Below, one piece after another: positions 1 through 8,590 of a stretch of DNA of 64,000 nucleotides. The stretch's first letter is position 1, and the number at the start of each line of letters is the position of its first letter. The stretch comes from Moraxella porci DSM 25326. Lineage in GTDB: Bacteria; Pseudomonadota; Gammaproteobacteria; Pseudomonadales; Moraxellaceae. The stretch is taken from positions 53,941-117,940 of the forward strand of contig NZ_MUYV01000002.1 in the NCBI RefSeq assembly GCF_002014855.1, in the 5' to 3' direction. Position numbers and translations under genes: made by a program. The notes below the pieces were generated by a model that worked only from the letters and a program-made list of their open reading frames with translations, was not told the origin of the DNA and searched no databases.

Positions 1-92
1 GCGGAGAGTATATGTTGCAATGGTCAAATAATTTCATTTTTGATTTTTGTGTTTCTTAATCGCTTGATCTTCAAATACGACCTCTCTTGGCT

Positions 93-178
93 TTGAACAT
101 ATTTCAATCGCATTGCAATTTTAATCCCCATTGACTAATCGCAATTTATAAATTATGATAACCGAAACCTTTTTCAAG
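93..178 (+). promoter_or_regulatory. umuD promoter with TTGAA/TTCAA operator candidate
   Basis: A sigma70-like promoter is visible: TTGACT at 131-136, a 17-base spacer, and TATGAT at 154-159. A palindrome TTGAA-5-TTCAA lies just upstream at 93-107, and a half-site ending in TTTTTCAAG lies just after the -10 box at about 169-178. Acinetobacter UmuDAb is known to bind TTGAA...TTCAA-type palindromes, so a DNA-damage-controlled operator is inferred. Confidence 0.5.
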
Positions 179-186
179 ACACCACC

Positions 187-837
187 ATGACCCAATCAGA
201 TGATACCAAACCCGAATCCCGTCCCAAATCCACCCATGGCGGTCGCCGTGCAGGCAGTGGTCGTAAGCCATCGCCATTTGGTAGTCCTGTGGCAAAGAAG
301 ATTCCTAGAAACTTATTGCCAATGGTAGAGTCTTTAATTCAAAAGAATAAAGCAGGTAAGCTGGGTGTGGTATTGACTACAGGCTCTGTACCATTAGATG
401 CACTGGTCGCACATCCTAATCCAACTAAGCTTGACTTACCCATCGCCACAGAGAAAATCCCTGCAGGCTTTGCTTCCCCTGCTGAGGGTTATATCGAAGA
501 TTATTTGGATTTTAATGAGTATTTGGTGCGTAATCAATCATCGACCATCATCGCTCGCTGTGGTGGGTATTCGATGCTCGATGCTGGGATTGATAAAGAT
601 GATTTACTCGTCATTGACCGTGCTATCACCCCAAGTCATCGAGATATTGTCATGGCAGATTTGGGTTCTCAATACACCATCAAGCGATTACACATCTTAG
701 ATGATGGATGTGTCGAACTACATTCTGAAAACAGTCGTGGTGATGAGAGTTATCCTAACTACACCTTTAGCGATGGTGATGAACTTGCCATTGTCGGTGT
801 GGTGATGCATGTGATTAAGGATGTGCGTAAGCGATAA
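187..837 (+). CDS. umuD: UmuD-like / LexA-type self-cleaving protein (UmuDAb-like)
   Basis: 216-residue S24-family protein. The C-terminal half is UmuD: a cleavage site Ala93-Gly94, catalytic Ser129 in the G-Y-S-M motif, and catalytic Lys166 in T-I-K-R-L. In E. coli, RecA-stimulated cleavage turns UmuD into the active partner of UmuC in polymerase V. The protein is about 75 residues longer at the N-terminus than E. coli UmuD (139 aa) and carries a basic GGRRAGSGRKP stretch at 18-28. Acinetobacter UmuDAb also has an extra N-terminal region and represses SOS genes, so a repressor role is plausible here. umuC follows but has its own promoter, unlike the overlapping E. coli pair. The UmuD assignment is firm; the repressor role is inferred. 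Confidence 0.88.
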   Translation: MTQSDDTKPESRPKSTHGGRRAGSGRKPSPFGSPVAKKIPRNLLPMVESLIQKNKAGKLGVVLTTGSVPLDALVAHPNPTKLDLPIATEKIPAGFASPAEGYIEDYLDFNEYLVRNQSSTIIARCGGYSMLDAGIDKDDLLVIDRAITPSHRDIVMADLGSQYTIKRLHILDDGCVELHSENSRGDESYPNYTFSDGDELAIVGVVMHVIKDVRKR

Positions 838-865
838 GCTATCAATATCACTTAACTTGTTCATG

Positions 866-940
866 TTGAAAAGAGTTACCAATTTCAAATTGCAATCTGA
901 TAAACTTTACAGTATCATATCGGTAACTTTTTTCAAGATG
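866..940 (+). promoter_or_regulatory. umuC promoter and operator candidate
   Basis: TTGCAA (890-895), a 17-base spacer and TATCAT (913-918) form a promoter in the umuD-umuC gap. Directly upstream is TTGAAA-11-TTTCAA (866-888), whose core contains GTTACC. Downstream, GGTAACTTTTTTCAA (922-936) repeats the same half-site in the other orientation. The two elements bracket the promoter, as expected for an operator pair. The binding protein, presumably the adjacent UmuD-like protein, is inferred. Confidence 0.55.
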
Positions 941-947
941 ATATTTC

Positions 948-2219
948 ATGTACGCATTGATTGATGGCAATAGCTTTTATTGCTCTTGTGAGCGGATTTT
1001 TAACCCTAAGCTTAAAAACAAAGCTGTGGTTGTTCTATCAAACAATGACGGCTGCGTAGTGGCTCGCACGGCTGAAGCCAAAGCACTTGGCATTAAAATG
1101 GGTGTGCCGTATTTTCAGATCAAAGAGCTTGTTCATCGCGGTAAAGTCATCGTCTTTTCAAGTAATTATGAGCTATACGGTGATATCTCTGCTCGGATGA
1201 TGAACACCATTGCAAGCCTTGTCCCTGCTATTGAGATTTATTCGATTGATGAGTGTTTTGCGGATTTAACAGGGATTGATCAGCATCAATTATCTGATTT
1301 AGGCAAATCCATCAAAGACAGAGTCTGGCAATGGGTTGGTATCCCCACCTGTGTCGGCATTGCACCAACTAAAACACTGGCTAAATTCTGCAATCACCTT
1401 GCCAAAAGCTACCCACAGCACTTTGGCGGTGTGGTGGTTTGGGATGATTGGTCAAAAGACATTCAACACAGAGCCTTGGCAAGCCAAAGCGTGGATGAAA
1501 TATGGGGCATTGGTAGTCAAACAGCACTACAGCTTAAACAGCTGGGCATCACCACCGCCAAAGACTTCGTCGATGCTGACAGACATCTTATCAGGCATCA
1601 TTTTAGCGTCACCACCCAAAGAACATGGCAAGAGATGAATGGCAAACCCTGTGCAGGGCTTGAAATTGAAGAGCCAAAGAAACACATCATTAGAAGCAGA
1701 AGCTTTGGCAAAGCAATCACTGAGATTGAGCCATTGCAATCAGCCATCGCTTATCATATCGCTAGCGGTGCCCAAAAACTCAGAGAACAAAACACTCTAG
1801 CTCATACACTAACAGTCATTATCCGAACCAATCCATTTGGCAATCATCAGCAGTATTATAGCAAAAAGACCATTACCCTTACTAAAGGCAGTAACGATAC
1901 TCGAGTATTAAACCAACATGCCCAAAAACTGCTTAAAATCCTATACAAACAAGGCTGTCATTACAAGAAATGCGGTATTGAATTGGGTGGGATTGAATCC
2001 ATCCATCGTGTGCAGTATGATTTATTTGCACAACAAGATGAGTTTGAGCATTTAGAAAATCAAAACCTGATGCAAACACTGGATACCATCAATAAGCAAT
2101 TTGGCAAAGGCAAGCTGATTTTAGGTTCGCAAAAGCTGTCTGATGACTGGCAGATGCGCCGTGAGCGGATTAGTCAGCGATTTACTACACGGTGGGATGA
2201 GCTGTTGAGAATTGGATGA
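948..2219 (+). CDS. umuC: UmuC, DNA polymerase V catalytic subunit
   Basis: 423-residue Y-family translesion polymerase, the usual length for UmuC (E. coli 422). It opens with the palm motif around Asp6 and has the metal-binding Asp101-Glu102 in YSIDECF. Helix-hairpin-helix and little-finger regions follow, with a C-terminal DUF4113-like segment. It copies past damaged DNA and forms Pol V with cleaved UmuD. The gene follows umuD by 110 bases and has its own promoter in that gap. Carriage of umuDC on mobile islands is common in Moraxellaceae. No truncation is seen. Confidence 0.95.
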   Translation: MYALIDGNSFYCSCERIFNPKLKNKAVVVLSNNDGCVVARTAEAKALGIKMGVPYFQIKELVHRGKVIVFSSNYELYGDISARMMNTIASLVPAIEIYSIDECFADLTGIDQHQLSDLGKSIKDRVWQWVGIPTCVGIAPTKTLAKFCNHLAKSYPQHFGGVVVWDDWSKDIQHRALASQSVDEIWGIGSQTALQLKQLGITTAKDFVDADRHLIRHHFSVTTQRTWQEMNGKPCAGLEIEEPKKHIIRSRSFGKAITEIEPLQSAIAYHIASGAQKLREQNTLAHTLTVIIRTNPFGNHQQYYSKKTITLTKGSNDTRVLNQHAQKLLKILYKQGCHYKKCGIELGGIESIHRVQYDLFAQQDEFEHLENQNLMQTLDTINKQFGKGKLILGSQKLSDDWQMRRERISQRFTTRWDELLRIG

Positions 2220-2324
2220 CATTGCCACCAATATAGCACGGTAATAAAAATTAATTTAAAATCAAAATATAGCAATAGCAGCATCAGCCATTGTTTTTTT
2301 ATTAACAGACAAGCAATAGCAAAA

Positions 2325-2687
2325 TCAAATACGCAATCCTTTCTTCCATTCCACCAACTTTTCAATAATCCCAATCAACTCCGCTCGCTCATGATCATCC
2401 AATTGGTTTAATAAGTTCATGATGTAGCGAGCCTCGTCATTTATCGTCGGATTGGCATTGGTCAAAAAATCCGTCGTCTCACAGTTATACAAAGTTGCAA
2501 ATTCTGATAATCGCTTGATGGTCGGCATAATGCTTCCACGCTCCATTTTTGAAATCGCATCGTCGCTAACGCCAATATATTCGGCGGCTTGAGCTTGCGT
2601 AAAGCCTGCCAATTGGCGTTGATTGGCAATCGCTTTACCAATTGCTCGACTTAAGTTCTCATCTGTTCTGCGTGTCATATAGCCCAC
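2325..2687 (-). CDS. XRE-family HTH transcriptional regulator
   Basis: 120-residue protein with a Cro/C1-type helix-turn-helix at about residues 15-70 (R-Q-L-A-G-F-T-Q-A-Q-A-A, then S-D-D-A-I-S-K-M-E-R-G). The C-terminal part is helical and rich in Asp, Glu and Leu and may dimerise. It is convergent with umuC and divergent from the regulator/dynamin operon at 2925. The 237-base divergent gap holds three TTNAAGTAC repeats that could be its operators. Translation may start at the first Met or at Met4. The ligand and targets cannot be read from the sequence. Confidence 0.85.
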   Translation of the reverse strand: MGYMTRRTDENLSRAIGKAIANQRQLAGFTQAQAAEYIGVSDDAISKMERGSIMPTIKRLSEFATLYNCETTDFLTNANPTINDEARYIMNLLNQLDDHERAELIGIIEKLVEWKKGLRI

Positions 2688-2722
2688 CTATGCTTTTAAT
2701 GCTTAGTGTAGACATTTAACAC

Positions 2723-2799
2723 TTGAAGTACAGATTGTTTAAGTTATATAATAGAACTTTAAGTACTATTTAGATTGGTAAATCCGTGTTTAAGTACTA
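2723..2799 (+). promoter_or_regulatory. Divergent control region with TTTAAGTACTA repeats and promoter
   Basis: Two exact copies of TTTAAGTACTA lie at 2758-2768 and 2789-2799, 31 bases (three helical turns) apart. A third related site, TTGAAGTAC, lies at 2723-2731. The core AGTACT is self-complementary. A plus-strand promoter overlaps them: TTGAAG (2723-2728), an 18-base spacer, and TATAAT (2747-2752). This arrangement suits cooperative repression of the operon at 2925 and autoregulation of the XRE gene; the binding protein is inferred. Confidence 0.5.
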
Positions 2800-2924
2800 G
2801 TCTAACACACAGTGATGGCGACTGAGGCTATGCTCAAAATTGCTGCGACACGATAAGACGCTTGACCTTAACAAGTGAATATTGATTTGATAAAGTAGCA
2901 GCATAGCCAATTAAGGATAAATTC

Positions 2925-3560
2925 ATGAGCAACACCACCAAAACCATCATTAATAGACAATGGCACATCATCGATTTATTAACCAAAACTGATCACTACC
3001 TATCCACTGAAGACATCAAGCAGTATTTGCAAAGTAAAAATATTGCAGCAGAACTTCGCACCATTCAAAGGGACTTGAACGATTTAAAAGAAATTTTTCC
3101 ATTAGAATGCCGAACCGATGACAAGCCCTATGGTTGGCGATGGGCAAGAGTGCAAGATGGTAAAAAGCAAGAGCTGACACTCATTCAGGCATTGGCGTTT
3201 CGACTGATCGAAACCCAATTGCAAGAACATCTGCCAAGCGAGTTGATGGATGGGCTTGAACCATTGTTTATTAAGGCGAGATTTATGCTGATGGATCGCA
3301 GTTGGCTAACTGGTGGCGATGGGATTTTGCTCAAAGATTTGGTTGATAGCCTACCCAGACCAATGTCGGACAAAGATCGTCATCATGCCATTGAGCGAAG
3401 AAATCAGCCAAAAGCTACCAAGCCTGCCATTTTTAGCGCATTAATGGACAAAATCCAAAATCATCAAGAGCACAAACAGCAAGCCAAACTGATTAAACAA
3501 CTTAAAGCTGAGCTAGAGAAGTTGGGATTGGGAGAGTTGGCGACAACTATTGATTCCTAA
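2925..3560 (+). CDS. WYL-family-like HTH regulator lacking the WYL core
   Basis: 211-residue protein with an N-terminal DeoR-like winged HTH (about 1-70; L-R-T-I-Q-R-D-L-N-D-L is the recognition helix) followed by the linker seen in YafY/WYL regulators (Y-G-W-R-W, then leucine-rich helices at about 90-135). In the usual family a WYL domain and WCX extension follow. Here the protein instead ends in a charged helical tail, so no WYL ligand pocket is visible. Start supported by AAGGAT upstream. It is the first gene of the dynamin operon (39 bases before the next gene), which suggests it controls that operon. HTH-WYL regulators often control phage-defence operons. Confidence 0.75.
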   Translation: MSNTTKTIINRQWHIIDLLTKTDHYLSTEDIKQYLQSKNIAAELRTIQRDLNDLKEIFPLECRTDDKPYGWRWARVQDGKKQELTLIQALAFRLIETQLQEHLPSELMDGLEPLFIKARFMLMDRSWLTGGDGILLKDLVDSLPRPMSDKDRHHAIERRNQPKATKPAIFSALMDKIQNHQEHKQQAKLIKQLKAELEKLGLGELATTIDS

Positions 3561-3599
3561 TTTAGAAATTTATTTAATTAACCAAAAGGAGTATACACC

Positions 3600-5372
3600 A
3601 TGTATCTACAATCGCAAAAAAAGCTTGTTAATTTTCTAGACGAATTAAAAGCACAGCTACAAACCATTGATATGCCAACCAATGAAATTGAAGTTTTGGC
3701 AGAAGATATCAGAACAAAAGAACTGCTCATCCCTGTGGTCGGTGGCTTTAGCGCAGGCAAAAGTACACTGCTAAATACTTTCTTGGGCGCAGAAATTCTA
3801 CCAACATCCATCAATCCTGAAACGGATTTGGCTGCCGAACTACACTACGGCAAAGAAGAATTTGTTGAAGCATTTGGACTAAAAGACGAAAGTGTTACAA
3901 GATTTGAACTGACAGAGTTTGCTGATATTAAAGCTCGTGCGCAAGAATTTTCGCATCTAAAAATTTATCTAAATAGCGAGCAATTACAGCGTATTGAACC
4001 ACTGATTTTGGTAGATATGCCAGGCTTTGGTTCGTCACTTGCCAATCACAACAAGGCAATCAACTACTACCTACCAAAAGGCGCACACTTTATTGTTGTA
4101 ACCAGCTCAGAAGAAGGCAATATCACGCAATCAATGATGCGACAATTGAGTGAATTTGACAACCTTGGTCGAGAGTTTCACATTCTACTAAGTAAAGCCA
4201 ACCTGCGCTCACCTGAGCAAGTAGCCGATCTAAAGGCTTATATTGCCGATCAAGTAGAACTCAGCTTTGCATATCCACATGAAATTATTGCCATCGGTAA
4301 TAATGACAAAGATGAGCTAAGCAAAGTATTTACTTCTATCAATCCAAATCAAATCATTGATAAAAACTTCAAAGATTTGGTAAAAAATCAAGCTGATAAT
4401 GCGATTAATAACATTAACATCAAAATCAATACGCTAAAAAACAGCACTGAACTAAATCAAGAAACTATCGCTACGCTAGCTAGAGCCGTTCTAGATATCG
4501 AAAATCAAAAGACACGCATGATTTCAGATATCAAAAATAGTCATGGTGAAAACATCGCCAAACGCTGTGTGGATTATATCGGCACACAGCTGAATAACCA
4601 TGCCGATGAATTGGGTACATACCTTGCCAATAAAAATAACCAACTATTCCAAGAAATGATTGTTACCATCATTCGTGATGGCTTGTCATTTAAACTTTCT
4701 CGTGAGTTCCAGTCGGTTGGTCATGATGTGATCCGCCGCTTTGAAACTGATACTTTGCATTCATTGAACGACTCCATGAAAGACTTTGGCATGGATGATG
4801 AATGGGTAAAATCAATCACCGGCAAAGTGGAACAGGCATTTTCAATTACAGGTAAGGCTATTAACGCTATTCAGACTCGTCTCAAAAAAGATGAGAAAGG
4901 TGATGAAAATCAAGATGCAAAACAAGCCGATGCAACAAACCAAAGTAAAAAAGAAAGTCAGATCGCTACCGCCCTTACCGCATATCGTACAGTTACTTCG
5001 GTGCTAGCAATCTCAACAGGTGTTGTCGGAGTAGCAGCAGAGCTTGTTATCGTGTTCTTGCCAGATATTATCAATTTTGCTAGCAAATATATGCAAGCCC
5101 AAAAAATCAAACAAGCTGTATCGTCAGAAGTGATTCCTAGAATCAAAAATGAGCTTTCAAGCAATCTACCACAAGCCATCAATGAGCAAATTCAAATGAT
5201 GGTTGAAGATGTTTCTGCATCCTTTGAAAGTGAGTTAAATGAGAAAAAAGCCATTATTGAACAACTTGAGCAAGAGCGCCAAGAAAATAAAGAAATGATT
5301 GAAAATCAGATCGCCAAGCTTAAAGAAGTCAAATCAGCTATCTCAAACTTAGCTGAAGAGTCATTTTACTAA
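3600..5372 (+). CDS. Dynamin-like GTPase 1 with C-terminal membrane segment
   Basis: 590-residue large GTPase. G1/P-loop is GGFSAGKST at 48-56, a G2 threonine lies near 69, and G3 is DMPG at 139-142. The G4 position reads SKAN (198-201) instead of N/TKxD, so guanine recognition may differ. Long helices follow the G domain. A hydrophobic stretch at about 462-486 could be a membrane paddle, and a strong coiled coil ends the protein (about 535-585). This order (G domain, stalk, membrane segment, return helix) is that of bacterial dynamin-like proteins, which bind and remodel membranes. An AAAGGAG site precedes ATG. The next gene starts 11 bases later. Substrate membrane and physiological role are not known from the sequence. 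Confidence 0.85.
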   Translation: MYLQSQKKLVNFLDELKAQLQTIDMPTNEIEVLAEDIRTKELLIPVVGGFSAGKSTLLNTFLGAEILPTSINPETDLAAELHYGKEEFVEAFGLKDESVTRFELTEFADIKARAQEFSHLKIYLNSEQLQRIEPLILVDMPGFGSSLANHNKAINYYLPKGAHFIVVTSSEEGNITQSMMRQLSEFDNLGREFHILLSKANLRSPEQVADLKAYIADQVELSFAYPHEIIAIGNNDKDELSKVFTSINPNQIIDKNFKDLVKNQADNAINNINIKINTLKNSTELNQETIATLARAVLDIENQKTRMISDIKNSHGENIAKRCVDYIGTQLNNHADELGTYLANKNNQLFQEMIVTIIRDGLSFKLSREFQSVGHDVIRRFETDTLHSLNDSMKDFGMDDEWVKSITGKVEQAFSITGKAINAIQTRLKKDEKGDENQDAKQADATNQSKKESQIATALTAYRTVTSVLAISTGVVGVAAELVIVFLPDIINFASKYMQAQKIKQAVSSEVIPRIKNELSSNLPQAINEQIQMMVEDVSASFESELNEKKAIIEQLEQERQENKEMIENQIAKLKEVKSAISNLAEESFY

Positions 5373-5383
5373 TTGGAGCCATC

Positions 5384-6337
5384 ATGACCAACATTCAAAA
5401 ATACATTGGTTATCTTGATCAGCTTGGTATGATTTTGTCCGAGCATCAGATCGATGCCACAGATGTAAAGCAGTTTAAAGATGGTATCTTGACTCAGGAT
5501 ATGACAACAGAGCAGGATCTTTTGCGTCAGATACGAGATTTTGCCAATAGCATCACCAGTGAGCTAAATCGTCAAAAGAATGCCTTAAAAGATAACGATC
5601 AAATCAGCTCCCAATCAGCATTTGAACAGCAAAGAGCATTGCTTGATTTGCAACACGCCAATCAACGCCTGCAAAACAGTATTGGATCGTTCAATATCGA
5701 TAATGTAGTTCGCAAAATCGTCACTCGTTTGAATGCTGAGCTAAATGACAATGCCGCTCGGCTTAGTGAATTTTATAACAACAGAGCAGGCTTACGATCT
5801 GAGTTAAACACCATCTGCACGCAGGTGGTGAATGCAACCATCAGTGACCAACTGTCTTTGAGTGGTTTGACCATTGAAAATTCGGCGTTGAATGAGTTGA
5901 ATGCCAGTAATCAAAAACAGATTAATAACAGTATTCAACAAGTCTTTGGCGATCAAAGCAATATCAATGAATCAATTGTCAAAAAAATCGTTACTGAAAT
6001 TTTAAATTTTTTGGAAACTATTTTACCGCAGAAGCTAAAATCTGCTTTGACTGGTTATCGCAAAGATCAGTTCCGCTTACATCTTGAGCAAACTCAATTT
6101 CCTAGGTATAGCGTCGATGTACGAGATAAGATACAAGCTTCGGTGACCGCTTGGTTTGATCAATTGCGCACAAATCAACAACGAGACTTTGAGCAAAAGT
6201 TGGTTCAAAAACAACAAGAAATTGATAGTTTTCAATCTTCTGAGCGTAACAATCAAAACTTGCAACAAAATAAGCTAGAACGCCTAAATGCTGCTTATAA
6301 GCAAATATTGCAATTAACCGAAAACACTTTGTACTAA
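5384..6337 (+). CDS. Coiled-coil protein of the dynamin operon
   Basis: 317-residue protein of unknown family. It has no P-loop, no signal peptide and no membrane segment. It is rich in Gln, Asn and Leu. Long helices are predicted at about 60-120 and 265-310, where heptads and Gln-rich runs suggest coiled coils. It lies between two GTPase genes with gaps of 11 and 12 bases, so it is almost certainly co-translated and may be a stalk or assembly partner. E. coli pairs its dynamin CrfC (YjdA) with a similarly sized non-GTPase protein, YjcZ; the parallel is in arrangement only, and no sequence similarity is claimed. Confidence 0.7.
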   Translation: MTNIQKYIGYLDQLGMILSEHQIDATDVKQFKDGILTQDMTTEQDLLRQIRDFANSITSELNRQKNALKDNDQISSQSAFEQQRALLDLQHANQRLQNSIGSFNIDNVVRKIVTRLNAELNDNAARLSEFYNNRAGLRSELNTICTQVVNATISDQLSLSGLTIENSALNELNASNQKQINNSIQQVFGDQSNINESIVKKIVTEILNFLETILPQKLKSALTGYRKDQFRLHLEQTQFPRYSVDVRDKIQASVTAWFDQLRTNQQRDFEQKLVQKQQEIDSFQSSERNNQNLQQNKLERLNAAYKQILQLTENTLY

Positions 6338-6349
6338 GTCGGGTGGATT

Positions 6350-8590
6350 ATGACACTAGAACAATTATTTAAAGCAAATGATAGCCTTGAAAAGCTAGTG
6401 ATGGGCTTTGCATCAGATAACTATATTCGTCAAGAGATTTCAAATCTTAAGTTCAGTAACAATATCGACAGCACCGATGATTTGGCGAAAATTATCGAAT
6501 CTAAGAAAAATGATGACAGGCTGATGAATATTGGTATTGTCGGACGAGTCAAAGCAGGTAAATCTTCTCTGCTTAATGCTTTGTTTTTTGATGGTAAAAA
6601 TATCCTACCGAGTGCTGCCACACCAATGACAGCTGCTTTGACGACATTGACTTATGGTGAGTCATTTCAAGCATCGGTAGATTTTTATAATGCAAGTGAC
6701 ATTGCTAATATCGCTAGCAAACACAGAGAATATCAAGAGCTTTATGATCGCAAGGTAAATGAACAAGTTCAGCGATATACTGACAAGCGTGGCGAAGCGC
6801 CAACTGGCGAGCAGATGGAAAAAATACAGCAAATGGTCAAGCGAGACATCAAAGACCCTACGCTGTCTTCTGCTCATGACCAGTACGAAAGAATGAAGGC
6901 TTCAGGGCTGTTAAATACAACTGGTGACAATGAAGTAATCGAAGCTGGTAGCATGGAGCAATTAGCAGGGTTACTGCTTGAATATGTTGGCGCCAATGGT
7001 CGCTATATGCCTTTTACAAAAAGTGTGAATATCAGCCTACCTATTGAGAGCCTAAAAGATATTCGAGTCATTGACACCCCAGGCTTTAATGACCCAGTAC
7101 AATCTCGTGAAGCTCGTACCGTTGAGCTTCTGCATGAATGTGATGTTATCTTTATTATCAGTTCTGCTAGTCAATTTTTGAGTGCTGAAGACTTTGATAT
7201 GCTATCTCGTATCACCACCAAAGAAGGTATCCAAGAGATTTATGTCATTGCTAGCCAAATTGACAACTCATTCCACGCTAGTGAAAAGCGAGACACACCT
7301 AGTGAAACTTTGGCTGTATTAACCGAAAAGCTTGCCAGTCGCATCAAAGATGATATCGGTGCATTTCAACAAGCTCATCCCGAGCTAGGCTCTACTTTTA
7401 ATGCGCTAATCCAAAACAGTCAATCTAACTTGTTGTATTCATCTGGTGTGGCTTATGGTATCGCCCAAAAACTTGCCAAGCATGAAGAATTGAGCGAAAA
7501 CGAAAAAACACCATGGGAAAACCTAAAACGCAGTTTTCCAAATCATTTTAGCGATGAAGACATCAAAACTTCTATCCATAGTTTAAATGACATCGCCAAT
7601 ATCGATAATATTCGCTCTGTACTCATCGATGTTCGTCAGAAAAAAGATGAAATTATCCAAAAGAATATTGAATCTTTTGTTGCGACTAAATTTAAAAACC
7701 TAACCAGTTATCGTGATGGATTGTTAAAATTAGCCGATCAAAAAATGCTGGAATTGGAACAAACCGATAAAACTCAGCTAGAAAAACAAATCGAGCACTA
7801 TAAAGAGCTTGAAGTCAAGGTGCGTACAGAGATGAATAGCTGTTATAGCACCTTGATTTCCGATCTACAGGAACAAATTGACACTCGCATGATTCATGCA
7901 GTCAATGAGCAATTTAGCTCAACACAAAAAGCTTACGAACATAATACCGGTAGCGAAACAAAAACTGAAACAAAAGATAAGAGTGGCGTTTTTCCTTGGT
8001 TGGCAAGAAAATTATGGGGTGGCGGTACTAAAGCTATTCAGGTGGAGCAAACAACTATTTATGCCAATCACTGTACGCAAGCCTTGTATGAGTTCATGAC
8101 TCGAATAGCTGATGCGCTTGGCAGCACCAGTAAAAATATCAAAAAAAGTTTTAATGAAAAAGTTCGTCATGACATCATGAAGACTTATCGTGAGACAGTG
8201 AATAATGATGAGTTGATTAAAGAAAGCATTGCTCGTTTAGCCATTCAACACACCCAACGCTTGTTTGCTGTTCCTGAATTCTCAGGTATGCCTGAAATCC
8301 CATCACAGCTTAAAGGGAAAGGCAAGCTTGTAGGAGATGATGCGGACGAATTTTTGAGCGATTTGGAGGACTTTACTCGCAATTTGCATGATTCATTTAG
8401 AAAAGAAATCAGAATGTATGAAGAAAGGGTTAGGCTAGCACTGACACAAGCAGATCAGTTTGGTGACCAATTCTCCAGAAGCTTTATGGAGGCTTGTGAA
8501 TCTTTGTTTGAAGCACTTAACACAATCAACCAATCAAAGTATCGTCTTGAAACCTTTAAGGCAGATCTTGTTGCATTGGAGTTGGTATGA
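6350..8590 (+). CDS. Dynamin-like GTPase 2
   Basis: 746-residue protein. P-loop GRVKAGKSS is at 65-73, G2-like threonines lie at about 91-99 (A-A-T-P-M-T-A), G3 DTPG is at 242-245, and a G4-like S-Q-I-D is at 302-305. A roughly 120-residue insertion rich in charged helices separates G2 from G3. After the G domain come long helices (about 450-530 and 640-740) typical of a dynamin stalk. A W-L-A-R-K-L-W-G-G-G patch near 550-560 could touch membrane, but no clear transmembrane helix is seen. Length and layout resemble E. coli CrfC-type dynamins. The last four bases overlap the next gene, implying translational coupling. Confidence 0.85.
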   Translation: MTLEQLFKANDSLEKLVMGFASDNYIRQEISNLKFSNNIDSTDDLAKIIESKKNDDRLMNIGIVGRVKAGKSSLLNALFFDGKNILPSAATPMTAALTTLTYGESFQASVDFYNASDIANIASKHREYQELYDRKVNEQVQRYTDKRGEAPTGEQMEKIQQMVKRDIKDPTLSSAHDQYERMKASGLLNTTGDNEVIEAGSMEQLAGLLLEYVGANGRYMPFTKSVNISLPIESLKDIRVIDTPGFNDPVQSREARTVELLHECDVIFIISSASQFLSAEDFDMLSRITTKEGIQEIYVIASQIDNSFHASEKRDTPSETLAVLTEKLASRIKDDIGAFQQAHPELGSTFNALIQNSQSNLLYSSGVAYGIAQKLAKHEELSENEKTPWENLKRSFPNHFSDEDIKTSIHSLNDIANIDNIRSVLIDVRQKKDEIIQKNIESFVATKFKNLTSYRDGLLKLADQKMLELEQTDKTQLEKQIEHYKELEVKVRTEMNSCYSTLISDLQEQIDTRMIHAVNEQFSSTQKAYEHNTGSETKTETKDKSGVFPWLARKLWGGGTKAIQVEQTTIYANHCTQALYEFMTRIADALGSTSKNIKKSFNEKVRHDIMKTYRETVNNDELIKESIARLAIQHTQRLFAVPEFSGMPEIPSQLKGKGKLVGDDADEFLSDLEDFTRNLHDSFRKEIRMYEERVRLALTQADQFGDQFSRSFMEACESLFEALNTINQSKYRLETFKADLVALELV

